From Clostridium puniceum (GTDB lineage Bacteria > Bacillota > Clostridia > Clostridiales > Clostridiaceae), in the NCBI RefSeq assembly GCF_002006345.1, contig NZ_LZZM01000202.1:1-39035 (forward strand): a stretch of 39,035 nucleotides of DNA. The letters run 5' to 3'. This document shows, in pieces, positions 16,065 to 24,063 of this stretch (the first letter of the stretch is position 1; every line of letters starts with the position of its first letter). The notes beneath the pieces are model-generated. The model was given only the letters and a program-made list of their open reading frames with translations, ran no database searches and had not been told where the DNA came from. The position numbers and the translations under genes were made by a program.

Positions 16065-16808
16065 ATGAATATAAAAGTGCTTATAGTTGATGATGAAGAA
16101 GGAATGCGAACCATAATAAAAAAAATATTAGATAAATCTGGTGGTTTTGAAGTTGTGGGTGATACAGATAATGCAGAAGAAGCTATAGGTATATTTAAGG
16201 AACACCGCCCTGAGATGGTATTCCTTGATGTTCAAATGCCCGGTGTCAGCGGTATAGATTGTGCTAAAAAGTTAACAGATATAGATCCAAAGACTATAAT
16301 TATCTTTGCAACAGCACATGCAGAATATATGTCTGATGCATTTCAATTATATGCTTTTGATTATTTGATTAAACCCTTTAAAATAGAAAGAGTTATGCAG
16401 ACTTTAGATAGAATAAAAACGTTAAATAAACCTAGCTATGGAGATGGTATAGATAAAATAATAAAGCACGAAAAAGGCTTGGATAAACTTATGATAAAAA
16501 ATAAAGATGGTATAAGCTTTGTTGATACAAAGGAAATCGTGCTCGTACAGAGAGAAGAAAGCTCCACTGTTATCTATACAAAGACAGATAGTTTCACCAC
16601 ATCTATTTCTTTATCCGATATAGAGGAAAAACTAGATAATACCCAATTTTTTAGGAGCCACAAATCATATATTATAAATTTATCATTAATTATAAAAATC
16701 TATCCATATGGAAGATGGACTTATGTGATTAAACTCAAAAATACTGAAAAAGATGCTTTACTTACCCATGAAAAGTATGAAGAAATAAAGAAGATTTTTA
16801 GTTTTTAA
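16065..16808 (+). CDS. LytTR-family response regulator
   Basis: 247 residues. Receiver domain ~1-120 with D9/D10, phosphoacceptor D55 (MVFLDVQMPGVSG), T in FATAHAEYM and K103 (DYLIKPF). The LytTR DNA-binding domain at ~145-247 shows ISFVDTKEIVLVQREESSTV, TTSISLSDIEEKL and FFRSHKSYIINLSLI. It acts as a transcription factor after phosphorylation, most likely by the SpoOB-type kinase at 13053. AGGAGAAGG before the ATG. Last gene of the nfeD-floA operon, ending in a hairpin. Confidence 0.93.
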   Translation: MNIKVLIVDDEEGMRTIIKKILDKSGGFEVVGDTDNAEEAIGIFKEHRPEMVFLDVQMPGVSGIDCAKKLTDIDPKTIIIFATAHAEYMSDAFQLYAFDYLIKPFKIERVMQTLDRIKTLNKPSYGDGIDKIIKHEKGLDKLMIKNKDGISFVDTKEIVLVQREESSTVIYTKTDSFTTSISLSDIEEKLDNTQFFRSHKSYIINLSLIIKIYPYGRWTYVIKLKNTEKDALLTHEKYEEIKKIFSF

Positions 16809-16820
16809 ATAAAAAAATTA

Positions 16821-16850
16821 ACTGGTAATAAACATTATTTATTACCAGTC
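16821..16850 (+). terminator. Terminator of the nfeD-floA-regulator operon
   Basis: ACTGGTAATAAA pairs with TTTATTACCAGT around a 6-nt loop, 12 bp after the regulator stop. It is followed by CATTTACT, and A-rich DNA precedes it, so it may act in both directions. Confidence 0.65.
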
Positions 16851-16867
16851 ATTTACTATCTTATAAT

Positions 16868-17071
16868 CTATTCATTTTGTAATAAAATTAATATATCTAC
16901 TTTTGTAGACCCAAAAGATTTGTCTAACTCTATGAAATTTAATCCAGCAATATCTCTACCCTAAGAAATTTAGATATTTCATTAATATAATCGTACATTT
17001 CTTTATCTTTCACTTTGGTACCTTCTATTAATTGTGTGTTAAGTATGTTATGTAGTTTAATTTCTGTTTTT
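16868..17071 (-). pseudogene. Frameshifted remnant of an unrecognised protein
   Basis: On the minus strand one frame reads ...VKDKEMYDYINEISKFL and, after a one-base shift near 16950, another continues RDIAGLNFIELDKSFGSTK... to a stop at 16868. The joined product has normal amino acid composition and would be the last ~65 residues of a gene whose upstream part is lost (stop codons from 17071 upward). I do not recognise the family. A chance pair of frames is possible. Confidence 0.35.
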
Positions 17072-17089
17072 CAACAAGTAACCAATATA

Positions 17090-17133
17090 ATAAACTAAAA
17101 GCTATCTTTAATAATGAACAGCTTTTAGTTTAT
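17090..17133. terminator. Perfect 14-bp hairpin
   Basis: Arms 17090-17103 and 17120-17133 (ATAAACTAAAAGCT and its complement), 16-nt loop. It stands between the remnant at 16868-17071 and the oxidoreductase gene at 17277, 144 bp past that gene's stop on the minus strand, so it could terminate that gene. Confidence 0.5.
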
Positions 17134-17276
17134 CATCTCATTTCAAAAATAATTATAATGTTTTTATCTTTAAATCTTTATTTTATTCATTATTTGCTGG
17201 AAATATAATTTTACCCTTTTTTCTGGCAATTGTTTGAACTTCACTAACTATTACGCTATGTTCTAAAATATAATAC

Positions 17277-18239
17277 CTATTGGCCACTTTTTACAAGATC
17301 TATAATATTCATTGTTTCTATTGAATCCTTCCAACTCATAATTTCACTTTCAAGCCTTCCCTCATTAATACACCTAGAAACTTCCCTAATTTGATATTCA
17401 AATCCATTTATATCAAAAGGCATTTCTATCTTTTCTTCTTTATCATTAATTAAAATATATGCATTGTCTGCATTTGAAAATTTAGGTACACGAATTCTAC
17501 CTTTAGTTCCAATAATATTAGCATCTCTTACAGTATCGAGATTTATTGCTCCATAAAGCTGTGATTGTTTTCCATTTTCATATTCTAAATTTATTGAAAC
17601 ACATTCATCTACTCCTGTTTTGCCTATATAAAGAGTGCTTTTTATATTTTTAGGGTGATTTCCAAAAATAAATGAACTATATGATATAGTATAAATTCCT
17701 ACATCCAATAATGCTCCTCCGCCTAAATCCTTATTAAATAATCTTCCCATTGGATTAAATTCTGCGTTAAATCCAAAATCAGCTTGAAGCAAGCGAACAT
17801 CACCCAGTTTCCCTTCATTAATAATTTGCTTGATTTTTTGATTTATTGGTAAGAACCGGGTTTTCATTGCCTCCATAAAAAACATTTTATTTTCTTTAGC
17901 TGCATCAATAACCTCTTTAATTTCATTGCTATTTATAGTAACAGGCTTTTCACATAATACACCTTTGCCGTTTTTTAAACATAACATAGAAATTTCTTTA
18001 TGAAATATATGCGGTACTGCAATGTATACAACATCTACATCTTCATCTCTAACAAGCTCTTCATAACTTCCATAACATTTCTCTGAAGGTACATCATATA
18101 TCTTTCCAAAAGCTTCTGATTTTTCTTTGCCTCTTGAAGCAACTGCCTTAAGTTCAACTGAATCCATAGCCTTAGCAGTATGAGCAAATTTATTTGCTAT
18201 ATTTCCCAAACCTATTATTCCCCATTTTATTTTTCTCAT
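17277..18239 (-). CDS. Gfo/Idh/MocA-family oxidoreductase
   Basis: 320 residues, intact. N-terminal Rossmann fold with IIGLGNIANKFAHTA (NAD(P) binding), the family's GVLCEKPVTIN (catalytic Lys of the EKP motif), and the C-terminal beta-sheet domain (GGGALLDVGIYTISYSSFIF). The closest known type is the dihydrodiol / 1,5-anhydrofructose / sugar dehydrogenase branch, which oxidises or reduces sugars or cyclic diols. GGAGGAGA lies 8 bases before the ATG. Single gene. Unlike the two Gfo/Idh pseudogenes at 29728 and 34971 it is undamaged and has no matching upstream block. Confidence 0.9.
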   Translation of the reverse strand: MRKIKWGIIGLGNIANKFAHTAKAMDSVELKAVASRGKEKSEAFGKIYDVPSEKCYGSYEELVRDEDVDVVYIAVPHIFHKEISMLCLKNGKGVLCEKPVTINSNEIKEVIDAAKENKMFFMEAMKTRFLPINQKIKQIINEGKLGDVRLLQADFGFNAEFNPMGRLFNKDLGGGALLDVGIYTISYSSFIFGNHPKNIKSTLYIGKTGVDECVSINLEYENGKQSQLYGAINLDTVRDANIIGTKGRIRVPKFSNADNAYILINDKEEKIEMPFDINGFEYQIREVSRCINEGRLESEIMSWKDSIETMNIIDLVKSGQ

Positions 18240-18364
18240 TTGAAATTCTCCTCCATATATATTATTTACAAGGTATTATAAGCCTTGTCTTAAACTTCTA
18301 AATATTAACATCACACAAGATGTGTTTAATCTTATTATAATAAATCTAATATTTTCCTACAAAC
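18240..18364. promoter_or_regulatory. Upstream region of the oxidoreductase with a dyad
   Basis: ACAAGG (18268-18273) and CCTTGT (18283-18288) form an inverted repeat with a 9-bp spacer, 29 bp before the gene, a plausible operator. ACATC/GATGT follows at ~18310-18325. No regulator can be assigned; a TetR relic lies beyond. Confidence 0.35.
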
Positions 18365-18392
18365 TAAAAAATTTCACCACATTAAGTGAAAT
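18365..18392 (-). terminator. Terminator of the TetR remnant
   Basis: ATTTCAC/GTGAAAT stem (18371-18377, 18386-18392) with six T after it on the minus strand. It follows the relic at 18406-18564 and shows that a transcribed gene once ended here. Confidence 0.65.
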
Positions 18393-18405
18393 ATTTTAAC
18401 TAACA

Positions 18406-18564
18406 TTAATAACTTATAATAAGCTTAATATTATTATTCATAAAGATAATGGAATTATGTATTTTCTCACTACCCCTAAAATATTTATAAAAAGTAAATC
18501 GACTTATTCCTGTTAAATTGCAAATATCTGTAATTTTAATGTTGTGAAATTTATATCTTGTAAG
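18406..18564 (-). pseudogene. TetR-family regulator remnant
   Basis: The minus strand reads IKITDICNLTGISRFTFYKY, an unmistakable TetR helix-turn-helix (ITdIc...GISR.TFYkYF). There is no start codon, there are stop codons just upstream, and only ~25 residues follow before a stop. Most of the ligand-binding domain is deleted. It is divergent from the broken MFS transporter at 18830, the usual TetR-transporter arrangement, so regulator and target probably decayed together. Confidence 0.65.
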
Positions 18565-18829
18565 CTATTATATATTAAGCTTTACACAATGTAAAACTTA
18601 ATATAACATAATAATCTTTTACTAATCTTAATAAAAATAATTGGACTACATAAACTCATTGACTATACTACTCTAAAAGCTACAATCCATATTATATTAA
18701 ATAATAATTATCACCTTATTTTTCTTTATAAATTTACTAATTTCCAAAACAAAATATTTTAATTAATGTAATCTCAACTTACGATATAGTATTTATAGCA
18801 AAATATTTAATAACTTGAAAGGAGTAATT

Positions 18830-19721
18830 GTATTACAAACTCTTCAATATCTTCATTTTTCCGAAATCGATTTGTCCAAGTAATTATGTTTTCTTCAATT
18901 TTCTTACAAATAGTACTATGGTTTCGTAACTTTGCAATATTGTTATTTGTAATGGATAAAACAAATAATAATCCAGTTGCAGTTTCTTTAATTTCAGTTG
19001 CTGAATTTGCACCTATATTCATATTCTCGTTTATAGAAGGAACTTTTGCAGATAGATGGCGTCCTAAACGTACCCTGGTTTGGTGTGATTTATTAAGTGC
19101 AATTTCAGTTTTTGCAGTTCTACTTACAATCATATAGGGAAGCTGGCAAGAAAAAGCTCTCACTATACTAGGCTCTGTTTTTGCAGTGGCAGGCCTTGCT
19201 GTTGGAATTATACAACCTCTTGGAATTTTCATAATTGTTGAAAGATTAGGAATTGCCAAAAAAAACTTCAAATACTACTTATAGTAAATGGAGCAGCCAT
19301 GTTTGTTGGTGGTGGTCTAATTATGACCATATCTAAAAAGGTAATGCCTCAAAAGCTTCTTGCAATATGACTTTTGATAAATACTATTTCCATGATTGGA
19401 CTAGGATTATCTTCAAGCTGGGTTCTCGTCCTTTTCTTTCAATTCTTTAATGGATTTTTTATGCCTTGCATTCAAATTGGTATTAATACACTAATTCTAC
19501 AGCTGACAAAGGCAGAATTTGTAGGAAGAGTAAACGGAGTATTAAATCCTATGTTTATGGGTTTTATGGTCATTACTATGTCCCTTACAGGTTGGCTTAA
19601 AAGTCAGTTTTCATTGACTGTTCTTTACATTGCAGCAGGATTGTTTTTTCTTATAGGAGCTCTGCTAACTTCATTAATATTTAAGGCTTCATTTAATAAT
19701 GAAATAGATTCTCTGCAGTAA
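18830..19721 (+). pseudogene. MFS transporter, broken
   Basis: Pieces of a 12-TM major facilitator read in order: FRNFAILLFVMDKTNNNPVA and TFADRWRPKRTLVWCDLLSA (cytoplasmic loop 2-3 motif), a TAG at 19135, GIIQPLGIFIIVERLGIAKK, a frameshift near 19283, VNGAAMFVGGGLIMTISKKV, a TGA at ~19368, then an open 115-residue end (IGINTLILQLTKAEFVGRVN). Between GSW and QEKALTILG about 110 residues that the family has are missing, so an internal deletion has also occurred. The start region (after AAAGGAG at 18820) has no usable start codon. Probably a drug or metabolite exporter once controlled by the adjacent TetR relic. Confidence 0.85.
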
Positions 19722-19743
19722 TATAATATTAGCTTTTTATTGT

Positions 19744-19790
19744 AGCACCTCAAAATGTTATATATGTTTAACATTTTAGGTGCTTCATTT
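19744..19790 (+). terminator. Terminator of the MFS pseudogene
   Basis: AGCACCT-c-AAAATGTT pairs with AACATTTT-a-GGTGCT (arms 19744-19759, 19769-19784), then CATTTTATT. 23 bp after the stop. Confidence 0.75.
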
Positions 19791-19862
19791 TATTATAATC
19801 AAAAATACTTCTCTTTAACTGAATAAATTTATAATTATACTATGTCTTTTGATTGATTCAAT

Positions 19863-21101
19863 TTAATTAAAATCACCATCATATATTGCCTTTGCCAATG
19901 GGAATGGCTCAAGTGCTCTTTCTAAAATGCCTTGGACGTATCCTATTAATACTCCATAATTAACAATTGGTATATCATGTTTAACTGCATTATCAATCCT
20001 TGAAAGCATACCTGCTCTATTTAGCATACATCCCCCGCAGTGAATAATAAGCTTATATTTTTTTACATCATCAGTAAAGGTAGCCCCAGAAGAATGTTCA
20101 AAGTTTATTTGTTTTCCAGTCATTTGACGCACCCATCTTGGGATTTTCACTGTTCCAATATCGTCACATTGTCTATGATGAGTACATCCTTCCGAAATTA
20201 ACACATTGTCGCCATCTTCAAGGCTTTCTATTACTTTAGCACCTTTTACTAGCTCAGTAAGATTACCCTTATATCTTGCCTGCAATATTGAAAAAGAGGT
20301 AAGCATTATATCTTTAGGTGTATCTGCAGATGATTTTAAAAATACTTGTGAATCCGTTATAACAAGTTTAGGTTTTTTCTTTAAATTTTCAAGAGTTTCT
20401 CTTAATTCATGTTCTTTTGTTACAACAGCTATAGCATCACTTTCTATTATATCTCTTATTGTTTGCTGTTGTGGAAGAATAAGTCTTCCTTTAGGAGCTG
20501 CTTTATCAATAGGTGTAACAAGAACAACTATATCTCCCGGACTTATAAGGTCTCCTACTAACTTGAATTTATCCTCATCATCTGGTATTAAAGTTATAAT
20601 TTTTTGCTTAAGTTCTTCTATTCCACTTTTATTTAATGCAGAAACAGAAACAACAGGAACACCAATTTCCTTTTCTATATTATTAAGTTCTTCAATGTTT
20701 ATACTCCTTTGGTCTGCTTTATTGAAAATACAAACTAATGGTATTTTCTTTTCTTTTAATTGATTTATTATAGCCGTATCCTTTTCAGTAACTCCAATAG
20801 TACTGTCTATCACCACTAATGCAACATTTGTCTTAGATAAAACTTCAAGAGTTTTCTTTTTTCTTGACTCACCTAATTCACTTTCATCATCAAGTCCTGC
20901 TGTATCAATAATCATACAAGGTCCTATAGGAAGAATCTCAATAGCTTTATAAACAGGGTCAGTAGTTGTCCCTTTTACATCAGAAACAATAGAAATTTCT
21001 TGATTTGTAAGTGCATTTATAATACTGGATTTTCCTGCGTTTGTCATTCCAAACAAAACAATATGTACTCTTTCTCCAGACGGTGTAGTATTTAAACTCA
21101 T
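19863..21101 (-). CDS. hydF: FeFe-hydrogenase H-cluster maturation GTPase HydF
   Basis: 412 residues. The N-terminal GTPase domain has G1 FGMTNAGKSS (17-26), G2 GTTTDP, G3 DTAGLDD and G4 NKAD. A dimerisation domain follows, then the C-terminal cluster domain with EGCTHHRQC (CxH) and IIHCGGC (HCxxC), the 4Fe-4S ligands of HydF. HydF is the scaffold on which HydE and HydG build the 2Fe subcluster before transfer to the hydrogenase HydA. No hydE or hydG in the window. Divergent from aspA across ~105 bp. All key residues are present; the gene looks functional and supports a hydrogen-producing anaerobe. Confidence 0.96.
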   Translation of the reverse strand: MSLNTTPSGERVHIVLFGMTNAGKSSIINALTNQEISIVSDVKGTTTDPVYKAIEILPIGPCMIIDTAGLDDESELGESRKKKTLEVLSKTNVALVVIDSTIGVTEKDTAIINQLKEKKIPLVCIFNKADQRSINIEELNNIEKEIGVPVVSVSALNKSGIEELKQKIITLIPDDEDKFKLVGDLISPGDIVVLVTPIDKAAPKGRLILPQQQTIRDIIESDAIAVVTKEHELRETLENLKKKPKLVITDSQVFLKSSADTPKDIMLTSFSILQARYKGNLTELVKGAKVIESLEDGDNVLISEGCTHHRQCDDIGTVKIPRWVRQMTGKQINFEHSSGATFTDDVKKYKLIIHCGGCMLNRAGMLSRIDNAVKHDIPIVNYGVLIGYVQGILERALEPFPLAKAIYDGDFN

Positions 21102-21206
21102 ATTATTACTCCTTTTGAATTATTTTTATTTTAATATTTTCTTAAGTAGTTTCTTCTATTATAATATAAAATATTAACATTATAAAATATTTAAGAGGTG
21201 TTTATT

Positions 21207-22604
21207 TTGAATTATAGATTAGAACAAGATGTATTAGGTGAAAAAAATATAGATAATTATACATATAGTGGAATAAATACAGTTAGAGCATTAGAAAACT
21301 TTGATTTAAAAGGAAAAACTGTAAATTTAAATTTGGTAAAAGAAATTGCACTTATAAAAAAAGCAGCAACAATGACAAATAAAAACTTGAAATTACTTAC
21401 TATAGAAAAAGCGGATGCTATAATTAAAGCAAGCGAGGAAATCATAGAAGGAAAATTTGATGATGAATTTAAAATCAGTGCATTCCAAGGTGGAGCCGGT
21501 ACTTCTACTAATATGAATGTAAATGAAGTTATTGCTAACAGAGCAATTGAACTGTTAGGTGGTTCTAAAGGCGACTACAATTTAGTGCATCCCATTAACC
21601 ATGTTAATATGTCACAATCAACTAATGATGTTTATCCTTCTGCCCTTAGAATTGCTGCAATCAGGTTAATCAGAAAGTTAAGCGATTCTTTGTCCAGTTT
21701 ACAGGAAGCCCTCCAAATGAAAGAAAATGAGTTCTCAGATATAATAAAACTAGGGAGAACTCAACTAATGGATGCACTTCCAATGACAGCTGGTCAAAGT
21801 TTTGGAGCATATTCAAAAGCAATAGAAAGAGATAGATGGAGAATATACAAGGTAGAAGAAAGATTAAGACAGATTAACCTTGGAGGCACTGCAATAGGCA
21901 CTGGATTAAATGCTACAAATAAATACGTATTTATGTTGACGGATATTATTCAAGACCTTACTGGTCTTGGCATAGCAAGATCTGACTATCCTATGGATAT
22001 TACACAAAACTGCGATATATTTGTAGAAACCTCTGGATTATTAAAATCCTGTAGCGTAAATCTTCTTAAAATCTCAAATGACTTGAGACTTCTTAATTCT
22101 GGTCCTCGCGGAGGAATAGGAGAAGTTCTTCTTCCTAATATGCAGGCTGGTTCAACAATTATGCCAGGAAAGATAAATCCTGTTATTCCTGAAATGGTTG
22201 CGCAGGTTAGCTTAAGGGTAATTGCTAATGATAGTGCTATAACTATGGCAAGCTCCATGGGACAATTAGAACTAAATGCATTTACCCCGCTTATAGCAGA
22301 ATCCTTACTGGAATCTCTTGAACTTCTTGATAGAAGTGTAATGATTTTTAAAGATAAATGCATAGATGGGTTAGAAATTAATAAGGATAGATGTTTGAAA
22401 AACTTAGAAAACTCCTTAGTTTCTGCGACTGCTTTAGTTCCCCATTTAGGTTATGATAAGGCTAGTTTAATATCGAAAAAAGCTTTATCTACTGGAAAAA
22501 CCATAAGAGAAATTCTATTAGAAGAACAACTGCTACCTGAAGAGAGTATAGACAAGATATTGTCTCCATCTGAATTAATAAGAACTCATATACCTGGAAA
22601 ATGA
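21207..22604 (+). CDS. aspA: Aspartate ammonia-lyase
   Basis: 465 residues of the fumarase/aspartase superfamily. It converts L-aspartate to fumarate and ammonia in the cytosol. Seen: MNYRLEQDVLGEKN at the start, HPINHVNMSQSTNDVYPSA (substrate site), TAGQSFGAYSK and the signature GSTIMPGKINPVIPE with the catalytic Ser loop. The TTG at 21207 is chosen because AAGAGGTG lies 6 bases upstream; the GTG at 21198 is part of that ribosome site. Divergent from hydF. An aspA-like lyase next to hydrogenase maturation genes is a recurrent gene association in anaerobes. Confidence 0.95.
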   Translation: MNYRLEQDVLGEKNIDNYTYSGINTVRALENFDLKGKTVNLNLVKEIALIKKAATMTNKNLKLLTIEKADAIIKASEEIIEGKFDDEFKISAFQGGAGTSTNMNVNEVIANRAIELLGGSKGDYNLVHPINHVNMSQSTNDVYPSALRIAAIRLIRKLSDSLSSLQEALQMKENEFSDIIKLGRTQLMDALPMTAGQSFGAYSKAIERDRWRIYKVEERLRQINLGGTAIGTGLNATNKYVFMLTDIIQDLTGLGIARSDYPMDITQNCDIFVETSGLLKSCSVNLLKISNDLRLLNSGPRGGIGEVLLPNMQAGSTIMPGKINPVIPEMVAQVSLRVIANDSAITMASSMGQLELNAFTPLIAESLLESLELLDRSVMIFKDKCIDGLEINKDRCLKNLENSLVSATALVPHLGYDKASLISKKALSTGKTIREILLEEQLLPEESIDKILSPSELIRTHIPGK

Positions 22605-22611
22605 AGATGAT

Positions 22612-22657
22612 TATGGCTCCACAACAATAATCTAATAAATATTGTTGTGGGGCCATA
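22612..22657 (+). terminator. Terminator of aspA
   Basis: About 18-bp stem (TATGGCtCCACAACAATA with its complement, one T·G pair), 10-nt loop, 8 bp after the aspA stop. Confidence 0.75.
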
Positions 22658-23115
22658 GTATAATAATAAACTATTCCTTCCAACGTAAATTAACATTTTA
22701 TTTCGTCTAATGCAAATACTTAAAAAAGATGTCCTATTAACGACATCTTTCTAACCATATGAAACTATACATAACATTTAATCTATAAAATAAATCTTAT
22801 CCAAAGCAATAATCTATTTTAATAAATTATTCTTTATTAATGTATCACAATTCTTTAATTAATACTTTACATTAATACTTTACATTAATATTATTTTTTG
22901 AAATAACATAAATAACTCTCCCTAATATATCTTCAAAAATATAATATATCAAAGAAAGTTATTTAACTAAATCTATTTTTATATTTAATTATGAGGTAAC
23001 TATATAATATATTTGTAATGTATCTTATGTTATAATATTGCACTTCTTTCATATAGTGCTATAATCTAATATCTACATCCTTATGATATCAATATCATAC
23101 ATTTTAGCAATTTTA
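22658..23115. other. Intergenic region between aspA and the BKACE operon
   Basis: No gene seen. It contains the terminator at 22725-22750, a 13-bp tandem duplication (TTAATACTTTACA, ~22857-22883), and a long AT hairpin with AAATAACT/AGTTATTT ends (22910-22964). Confidence 0.5.
22725..22750 (-). terminator. Minus-strand terminator downstream of the BKACE operon
   Basis: AAAGATGTC/GACATCTTT stem with an 8-nt loop; on the minus strand six T follow. It is 366 bp past the BKACE stop, so the transcript would have a long 3' part, or the hairpin at 22910 trims it. Confidence 0.6.
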
Positions 23116-23934
23116 TTATGAAAGACTTAAAATTTCCTTTGCATCAGCTGGAGTTGCAACTTCATTTCCTGCAACTCTAATGATATCTGCAGCACGTTTA
23201 ACTAGTTGAGCATTTGATTCAGCTAGTACACCATTACTCCAATATACATTATCCTCCATACCTACTCTTAAATGTCCCCCCATTGCTACTGCTGCTAACA
23301 TAATAGGTACATGTTGCTTACCTATACCAAGTGCTCCCCATGTAGAACATTCTGGAATTAATCCCTTTAAGTATACTAAATTTTCTACAGTAGCAGCACT
23401 ACCGCCTGCTGCGCCTAAAACAAATTGATAATGAACTGGTGCCTTTAATACACCTTTCTTTAAATAGTACATAGAGTTATAGATCATACCTGCATCAAAA
23501 ATTTCAATTTCTGGTTTTACATTATACTCTTGCATAGTCATTCCTAATTCTTCCAAGAATTTCGGATGATTTATAAATAAGCTATTATGCATCCAATTCA
23601 TGCTTCCACAATCATAAGACGCAAGATTTGGCTTACAGGTTTTTAAATGAGCTTGTCTTGTTTCATCCGTTGCATTTAAATCACCAGAAGTTGTACAATT
23701 AATTAATATATCGCATTTTTCTCTAATTAATGCTACTGTTTCTTCAAATTTCTTTGTATCCATAGTACCTTTTCCTTCATCATCTCTCATATGAAGGTGG
23801 CAGATAGCTGCTCCTGCTTTATAACACTCAAATACATCCTCCGCAATTTCCTTTGGTGTCATAGGAATGTTAGGGTTGTTTTCCTTAGTTGGCCATGCAC
23901 CTGTTGGTGCAACTGTAATAATTGTCTTTTTCAT
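23116..23934 (-). CDS. BKACE-family beta-keto acid cleavage enzyme (DUF849)
   Basis: 272 residues, the full length of 3-keto-5-aminohexanoate cleavage enzyme (Kce) and relatives. The family condenses a beta-keto acid with acetyl-CoA to give acetoacetyl-CoA and a shorter product, using Zn held by H46, H48 (AICHLHMRDDEGKG) and a Glu (here E227, RVGMEDNVYWSNG). INCTTSGDLNATDETR and IFDAGMIYN are also typical. Position 14, Glu in Kce where it holds the substrate amine, is Trp here (APTGAWPTKENN), so lysine-derived KAH is an unlikely substrate. Second gene of an operon with a 3-hydroxy acid dehydrogenase, which would supply the beta-keto acid. Confidence 0.9.
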   Translation of the reverse strand: MKKTIITVAPTGAWPTKENNPNIPMTPKEIAEDVFECYKAGAAICHLHMRDDEGKGTMDTKKFEETVALIREKCDILINCTTSGDLNATDETRQAHLKTCKPNLASYDCGSMNWMHNSLFINHPKFLEELGMTMQEYNVKPEIEIFDAGMIYNSMYYLKKGVLKAPVHYQFVLGAAGGSAATVENLVYLKGLIPECSTWGALGIGKQHVPIMLAAVAMGGHLRVGMEDNVYWSNGVLAESNAQLVKRAADIIRVAGNEVATPADAKEILSLS

Positions 23935-24063
23935 TTTTATGTCCTTCTTTCTTAATTACATATTTCTTTAACAAATTAGCTTAGAATGATGTTAACTTCA
24001 TTAAATAATAGCTATTTATCACGTTACATCGAAATTATGTTCATCAATTTCAAATGTTAATAT

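Noticed and set aside
16868..17071. Intact small gene
   Set aside because: The two readable parts are in different frames and no start codon with a ribosome site is present.
18807..19271. 154-codon minus-strand open frame
   Set aside because: It is antisense to the MFS pseudogene, whose transmembrane motifs are clear on the plus strand.
20206..20763. 185-codon plus-strand open frame
   Set aside because: It is the antisense of hydF; Ser/Leu-rich composition and lack of a ribosome site mark it as a shadow.
21986..22363. 125-codon minus-strand open frame
   Set aside because: Shadow of aspA; no ribosome site.
22857..22883. CRISPR-like repeat
   Set aside because: Just a two-copy 13-bp tandem duplication; no spacer-repeat array exists anywhere in the window.
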